Both the position numbers and the translations under genes were made by a program. Positions 57,756 to 64,000 of a stretch of 64,000 nucleotides of DNA are shown in pieces (position 1 is the stretch's first letter; every line of letters starts with the position of its first letter). The stretch comes from Gnetum montanum (Eukaryota; Streptophyta; Gnetopsida; Gnetales; Gnetaceae). The stretch covers positions 395,556-459,555 of the forward strand of contig MNCI01020473.1 of NCBI GenBank assembly GCA_015680685.1. The letters run 5' to 3'. Under the pieces are notes generated by a model. The model had not been told where the DNA came from and ran no database searches. It saw only the letters and a list, made by a program, of their open reading frames with translations.

Positions 57756-58318
57756 AATATATATAATGAATTGACTATCTAGAGTTTCTGTTATTTTACA
57801 TAAAATCTTATCATTATGTAAATAGAATTAGTATATTAAGTAATTGGAGGATTAGTTGCCAGAAAATATAAATAGTGCTGTTAAGTGTTCATAAATATTA
57901 TAACCCTTATCAATACCTTTTTGCTATCCATGTACATGTTCATCCTTTAAAGAGTTTTGGGATAAAAATAATTTCATACTTTATAAAGAAGAATTTTAAC
58001 ATCCTTTCTTAGTTTGCTTTAATGTTATCTCTTATTCGGCATGATTTGTACTCGTTTAAATAGATTTGGCTTTGCCCCTCCGCCTTTCTACCCATCCTAT
58101 GCAGTCTTTCTTTACACATCATGATGACACTCAATGCCAAGTTTACCCGATAAGATAAGATTATAGTATTATAAAGGGTTGGTGCTACTGCAGGGTAGAG
58201 ACACAGGGTATGGTTTGCTTTATTATTTCATCTACGCAAAGGTGGGGCATACCAAGATTATACACATACATGTATATCATGTGCCTTGGGATGTGCTAGA
58301 TACATGGAATTACTATTA

Positions 58319-58440
58319 GAAGTGGAGGGTGATATTCTGGCCATTGATGCAGCACCGCTCACCTTTTAAGGTCCTTTTCAGAAGTTGGGGCTGATATTCT
58401 GGCCAGGAATACAGCCGCTGTTTAAGGTCTTCTTCAGGCT
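58319..58440 (-). repeat. Tandem duplication of the 3' end of the germin-like CDS
   Basis: 58381-58440 (last coding bases) and 58319-58380 (just past the stop) are imperfect copies. Both contain TGATATTCTGGCCA, GCAGC/ACAGCCGC and TTTAAGGTC.T.TTCAG. In the downstream copy the equivalent coding frame is offset from the CDS frame and would end in NGQNITLHF rather than GQNISPNF. The present stop TGA (58380-58378) lies at the junction. Confidence 0.8.
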
Positions 58441-60212
58441 TGGACCATATTTGTGAATGGTTTCGTTTATGATGCGAACCTGTTCCAAGTTCAGGTTAAA
58501 GGCCGTAGCGACTGCTCTGGCTGGCACCTTAAACAGAGCCTCGCTGTGAGTCTGTACCAAAAACAAAAACATGCACAACAATTTAAGTTATACAATAGTT
58601 ATATAGACATACATATATATATTGATTAGTGTACATACGAGAGTGCCAGGGTTTTGGCTGTTGAGGGCGGAGATGTAGTCGGCTTCCTGGGTGCCGACGT
58701 TGAGTTCAAAGTGAAGCATGCCTCGGGGAAAGACGGTGATATCGCCAGGGTAAAGAATGTCGATGTGGGGATCGCCGTGGGTATCGATGAAACCTGCCTG
58801 CAGAGGTCCTCCTGATATGAGCGTCAGCACCTCTGTTGCCCGTGGATGTGTGTGTGGTAGATTGCTCCCGCATGGAGCCATCTTGAACCTCACCAGTGTC
58901 AGCCCCTGCGACCTATATCATATAGAGACCCAGTTATACGGGTAAAAGTAGAATGGAAAGTTAGAGCAGAGTTATGAGAATTTTAATTAAAAGAGAACTT
59001 CTTTGAGATTTAGCCTGGAATGACTCTTGTGAGGGGTAAGATGCAAGTAGCAGGTTTTGTATCTGATGTTCTTTGAAGTTAGTAATACCGCACTTCACTT
59101 TTTGGTTGTAGGTTGGAGGTTATTGGAATCATGTATATGTACCGTATTACATATAGCTAACAAGAAACTTTTTTACAACTTAAGTAGAATCTTATAGTTC
59201 AGTGATATTCATAGAAGTCAAACTCATAACTTGGAGATCCTAAATAAAAAGTCTTATCAACTTAATCTTCCCTTCAATGTGAAGCCATCTATCCATCTAT
59301 GTAATATAATGAATCATCCTTATAACCTTTACATAATTTATGGATCACCTCATCATATATGGGATATAGGATAAAAAGTATGAAAGGTATGAAATAATTA
59401 TGACAAGCTATACAGACATCATTTTTAGAAAAATAAATAGAATATGAGTGATATAAGTGAATTTGTAAAGTGAATCATGGATTCATGAAAAGTTAAATAA
59501 AATGCAAATAACAACACATAAAGTCACCACGGCTACCAAGTGTGTGACTTTAACCATAACCTTGTCATGACATTAACCATAAGCTTGTTGTGACATAGTG
59601 ATAATCGAATTAAAATATATGTAGTGGTCGTTATGGTTTAAAAATAAATAAAAAATGGATGGCATAAGGGAATTGGTAAGCTGAATCATGGCACAGTGAA
59701 TAGAAAACTGATAAAAGTAATCGTGCTTCTCAAAAGTGTCACTTTAACTATATGTTTTTAGCCAACTTTAAAAGAGATCGGGCATCTACAAGCATTCCAG
59801 AACCCATTAATCTGGTGATAACCCATTTAAGTAAATCTCCATTAATTTGGTGATAACTCATTTAAGTACGTCTCATGAAAATTATATTGAATATAAATTA
59901 TCTAACGAATTGAATATAAATTATCTAACGAATGGAATACTGAATATCATATCATGAACATAAGAATGAAGATAATACAGATTCATGAATTTTGATAGAC
60001 ATATACTTGAGAGCGGGAAAGTTGTCAACGTTGGTGGATGCCCTAAGGCCGCCGGTGTCAACGCTGACATCCCCATTTTTGAAAATATCACGTAAAATGA
60101 AGAAGTTCAGGCCTTCTTCAAAATCCCTCACTGGGTCCGGATCTGATGCATATGCCATTACCAACAGTATTAACAACACACCCGCCACTGTTACCTTCTG
60201 CAACACCGGCAT
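58378..60212 (-). CDS. Germin-like protein (cupin), three exons
   Basis: Proposed CDS: join of 60212-60007, 58912-58639 and 58551-58378 (minus), 654 bases, 217 residues, the usual germin-like length. Junctions are GT/AG (donors GTATAT and GTATGT; acceptors ATATAG and TACAG). The first junction splits a Lys codon and the second is in phase. The protein begins with a hydrophobic signal peptide (residues 1 to about 22), so an apoplastic product is expected. Cupin box 1 is GSNLPHTHPRATEVLTLISG, with the two His and the Glu that bind manganese. Box 2 is GDITVFPRGMLHFELN, with the fourth ligand His. Family members are hexameric wall proteins, some with superoxide dismutase or oxalate oxidase activity; which applies is unknown. 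Oddity: the two N-terminal cysteines usual in germins are absent (DPDPVRDFEEGLNF). Intron 1 is 1094 bases and intron 2 is 87. Confidence 0.93.
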
Positions 60213-60283
60213 TCTTTGTTGATAGAAAGATAAAACGATCGGAGGATATATCTTTGCTGCAATCCATTGCTGCTGCTGCTGCC

Positions 60284-60289
60284 TTTATA
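60284..60289 (-). promoter_or_regulatory. TATA box of the germin-like gene
   Basis: CTATAAAGG on the minus strand, about 72 bases upstream of the ATG at 60212. Transcription would start near 60255, giving a short leader of about 45 bases. A run of GCA repeats follows the box. Confidence 0.65.
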
Positions 60290-60369
60290 GTGCCAAAGGA
60301 GCCCCCCACATAGAGAAAATGGCTGCCATTTTCAGAGCAACGAAGAACAGAAAGTTGAAGACACAACAG

Positions 60370-62172
60370 CAGCACCGCACGGTATATTCATATTCATTAT
60401 GGCTATGGAAAAGTTTGGCTCAGCATGGCTGACTCGTTCACCATTCAAAGATGCAGCGCCCAATTACATGTTTTAGGGCACCACCGAGTGGTCGCTCCAC
60501 TGACCACAGTTGAGCTGCCCTTTCTATGTTTGCCAACACGTCCTTTGTTGTAGTTTACAGGCTTAAAAACTGTTTAATACAACTGGAAACTTTTCTATGC
60601 ATAATCTTTGGAAGAATGTTATCCAGAAATTCCCTGTAATTATGAAAATGATAACAATCAACACTACTAATTGTTTAAAAATTAATCTTTTTTAGGATTC
60701 TGTAGGATCAGTATTGGGCAATGATTACAGAAGGGAAAATCATTCTAAGATAAATAATGTGTTCATCCACTTTTGGGAATATGCATACCCTCTATTTTAA
60801 ATGAACATTATGATGTTGGGCATAACTATTTTTTTGGTTTTTGTTTTCAATGCCCTATAGTAATATCTGGACTTTTTGATTGGTTAAAAATAGGGTTGGG
60901 ATTCTCTCTCCCTGGCGGTGAGGCATGATCCTTCTAATGGGTTAGTTCCTAGATGGCCTTACGATCTAGTTGTTCATCTATTTTACTGGAGGATCCTTTT
61001 CCCTCCATGATGTTATTTCTGCTGTGATTGCTGATTTGAGGTTCACTCCTTTCATTATATAAATAACCAGAATTTCCCTTAAAAATTACTAATTGTTTAA
61101 AAATTAGCTTTTTGCATTTTAGATATTTTTGGTTATTCATTAAATTAAAAAAATACAAATGAAATAAATGACAGAGATTTTCTTAAGTACTAATTGGATT
61201 TTATTTAAAAGTTATTCTAGTATATGAAGTAAAAGTATTATTGGTAATGTGAACTAATTATTACATGTACCATCAAATAAAAGCATCATGAACTACTAGT
61301 ATTAGATTCTGTGATGGCATTTATAGAAATACCTTAAAATGAAAATAAAAGGTACCTTTGACTAACACCATCTATATTAATAACTATATCTAGCTATGTC
61401 ACCATAGTCTCAACACTAACATTGTACTTTTGAAAAGTTATATGGAAATACTATGGTACTTATAGCAATGCTACTTTATATACCACATAGCACATATATT
61501 ATTAAAATATAATATATTAAAAATAAAAATTCAAAGTATAAAATTAGAAAAATACTACAAAGGGAAGAAATAATCCAATAACAAAAAAGAAAGGCATAAT
61601 GATTTGGGGATGTCTTTTTAGGTTTTCATCCTTACAAGTAATTTTGAAAAACTTCTCCTTTGAGGTAGAAAAACAATTAGACTTTGTCCTCATTTTGAAG
61701 TACCCAAATGGGTTTTCAATTCGTCCGAAAAGTTTTTTATTAATCAAAAAGAAAAGTTAAAGAAAGAAATCTACAATATGGAAGATACATTCATCCATTT
61801 TTTATTTTTTTTTGTCTTGTCCTCTTACTTGTAGCTCTTGGACTTGGTGTAGCAAGTATTTATATAGTTTTCAAATTATCTTTATTTGGTGACACTCCTT
61901 AACTTCAAGGATTTCTACTTCATACTTGGAGTTTCTTTCATCTACTTATTCTTTATGTCATCTAATATTTCAATGTAATATAGTTTTCACAATGATTATC
62001 TAACTAATCCTCCCCCATTCTCAATTCAAGGTGACATCATTTAATAATTAATGCTTCAACTAAATTCCTATACTATTACATTTTAACAAATGTAACCTTT
62101 GTGTCATATCATCATAACATATTAATCTACTTTGGAATTTTTACGAATGGGATTTTTGTATGCTTTTCCAAG
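60370..62172. other. Upstream of the germin-like gene; no second gene seen
   Basis: 60370-60560 is moderately GC-rich and probably part of the promoter. 60900-61075 contains sentence-like coding words in mixed frames on the plus strand (SPWR, HDVISAVIADLRFTPF) that may be a LINE or gag fragment, but I cannot assign it. The rest is AT-rich without supported genes. Minus-strand frames at 60949-61158 and 61544-61747 have no recognisable features. Confidence 0.45.
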
Positions 62173-64000
62173 ATATTTTGTCAAAAAATTAACATAAAAA
62201 GAAAATAGTTTCACATTTTTAAAAACCAAATAGACATTTTATCAAATAGTGTATCCATAGAGCATAAATAGGCATTTTCACAAATAGTTAACATGAAATA
62301 AGATTTATGATGAAACATATAATGAAGATAAAAAATGTTGGGACCTAGGGAAATCAAGATGCTTAAAAATACTAGTTTATCAGGTTGAGATAACCAAAAA
62401 CAATGGGAATGTGGAGAGGGGAGGCCAAAAACATTGGGGATTCTTGGTTCCAAGAGCATATACATTGCCTTTTCTTCCAACAAAAAGCTAAAAAACACAA
62501 AAACACAAACTTCCTAGGCAAGGAAGGTCAAATACACTACTCTTACCAAGCTAGAGACCAAACATGCTAATCATATGGTCAAAGAAAAACCCAATACCCA
62601 TCTTAGGCACTAGAAGATAAAACACTATCAAAATTGATAGGGAAAAAATCCAAAGCCTCCACATTCAACTTGGAAATGTAGTAAATGCTAATCCTATGGG
62701 TATGAAATTTCTTTTAAAATTAATTATAGGTTGTAAATGTTTTAAAAATTCTTAGTTTAGCTAGAATTGTCAAAAATTTTGCACATAGTGGTGTAGAAAA
62801 AAAAAAACCCAGAATTCACTAGATTCAACTAGAAAAATCCTAATTCACTAGAAATAAAGCATGAAAAACCTATAAATAAAATAATTTAATTAAAGAAAAC
62901 CAAGAACACTATCCCAGGCATGGAAAAAACCCAAAGCATTGTTAATTTTGGCCAAAAATCACAAAACCCTAGTTCTTTTTATTTAAGAAAAAATCCTAAT
63001 TTCATGTAAAAAACTAGAAAAAACTTAGAAAAATTGCAATTATGGCGTAGAACCCTAAAACATTGTATTCCCCAATTCTAGAGATTAAAGATGCTAGCTA
63101 TGGTAGGGAAAAATTCCATCAATGTTGTTACATGTGGTTAGAAAAAACCATAAATGTTAGAAAATGGACAAAACAAGTCAAAACACTACAAATGTTGCTT
63201 AGAAAAAACCCAAATCATCACCAAAAAAGTGAAAAAAATCCTACTTTCATTGCTAGAATTGTCAAAAAGCCTAGGACAATGTTTCTATGTAGTTGAAAGC
63301 CAAAAATCCTATCATACACAGGCCTAGAAAAACCTAGAATGTCACAAAGTAGGCTAGAAAACAATGCAGAGAAAAGTAGTATTTGGAAATCATGGATGAA
63401 GATTCTTCCCCTACAGATGGATTTAGAAGCCTAGATAAAACAATCCTCTTAGCCTCCTCTACTTTCTCCATGCCTCCATTCCTACCCATCAATCCATTCT
63501 CCCCTACCATGGCTGCTAGATCCATATGTTCTACCTCTAACTGTTAACAAGAAAAGCTTGAGATTCACAAGTTTGCTCCAACACAATGAGCACAAGAAGT
63601 ATGAAAAACGAAATTTGTTTAGATACACTGTGATGATAGAGTGTTATGATCCCAACCTACCCTTCCCATGGTAAGAATAAACCAAACAACAAAATTGAGA
63701 TCACACGCTAGGGTTTGGTAAGAAATTCCTTGCTCTAGCTCAAACATGTTATGTCCAATTACCCAAATAAGCTCAATTTTTTCCCAAGCACACTGTGCAT
63801 ATAAAATTAAGAATGAAACTAAATTTACACATTGATACTAGTGAAAAACTAAGCTTTCCTAACATAAAACACTACCCATATGTCCAATAGTGACAATATG
63901 TGGACCCCACAGATCATATAGAGAAATATCCAAGGGTTAAACATGCTACTATAATGAAATAGAGAATGAAATTAAGTTCATACACTACTATCTCTTGACA
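62173..64000. repeat. C-associated repeat, second copy (cut by window end)
   Basis: It matches 28590-30403 in the same orientation at high identity, beginning abruptly at ATATTTTGTCA. It includes the conserved short minus-strand frames at 62211-62498 (counterpart of 28637-28882) and 63334-63525 (counterpart of 29731-29931). The upstream neighbours of the two copies are unrelated. It continues beyond the window. Confidence 0.78.

Noticed and set aside
58757-60222. Plus-strand frames at 58757-58945 and 59992-60222.
   Set aside because: They lie opposite exons 1 and 2 of the germin-like gene and have no independent support.
1-64000. CRISPR arrays, bacterial operons or prokaryotic defence systems.
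   Set aside because: No regularly spaced identical repeats with unique spacers and no prokaryotic gene organisation. Intron-bearing genes and plant retroelements show a plant nuclear genome.

Overview
The window looks like nuclear DNA of a seed plant, most likely a gymnosperm or another plant with a very large genome; the species call is inference. It is AT-rich and gene-poor. It holds one convincing intact gene, a three-exon germin-like protein on the minus strand at 58378-60212. Almost everything else is decayed transposable-element sequence, with many nonsense codons that mostly look like C-to-T or G-to-A transitions.

Layout, left to right. 1-3640 is the plus-strand pol of a Ty3/gypsy element (element F): an archaeal-type RNase H domain, reverse transcriptase, RNase H, integrase. 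3645-4490 is the end of an opposite-strand retroelement. 4690-5697 (minus) is a pseudogene of a CCR4-type exonuclease/deadenylase, open in one frame apart from nonsense codons. A 5S rRNA-derived fragment lies at 6505-6600. 7319-8434 is the left half of an old coding sequence (T), whose right half is at 46644-48260.

8435-46638 is a nested stack. Element A, a Tat-like gypsy element, has LTRs at 8435-9381 and 45662-46638 and splits T; removing A plus one target-site copy restores T's reading frame. Element B (13086-23607), a relative of A that has lost its pol, sits between A's gag and protease. An unclassified element C (about 24600-41000), with a multi-exon minus-strand coding region, sits between A's protease and reverse transcriptase. 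Element D (30506-40148, target duplication CCATG), an Athila-like element on the minus strand, sits inside C. The order of events is T, then A, then C, then D, with B also entering A.

Element E (49422-55864, target duplication AATAT) is a second minus-strand relative of D. It keeps gag but has no pol. Both D and E have a primer-binding site matching the tRNA-Asp type after allowing for transitions, and both carry an array of GATATC-like motifs in U3. A degenerate tandem repeat and tRNA-like SINE fragments fill 56740-57760. The germin-like gene follows, with a TATA box at 60284-60289. The last 1.8 kb (62173-64000) is a second copy of the C-associated repeat at 28590-30403.

Assembly caution: there is a 730-base N gap at 33706-34435, and single Ns at 33631 and 51333, each flanked by direct duplicates of 42-46 bp that look like unmerged contig overlaps.
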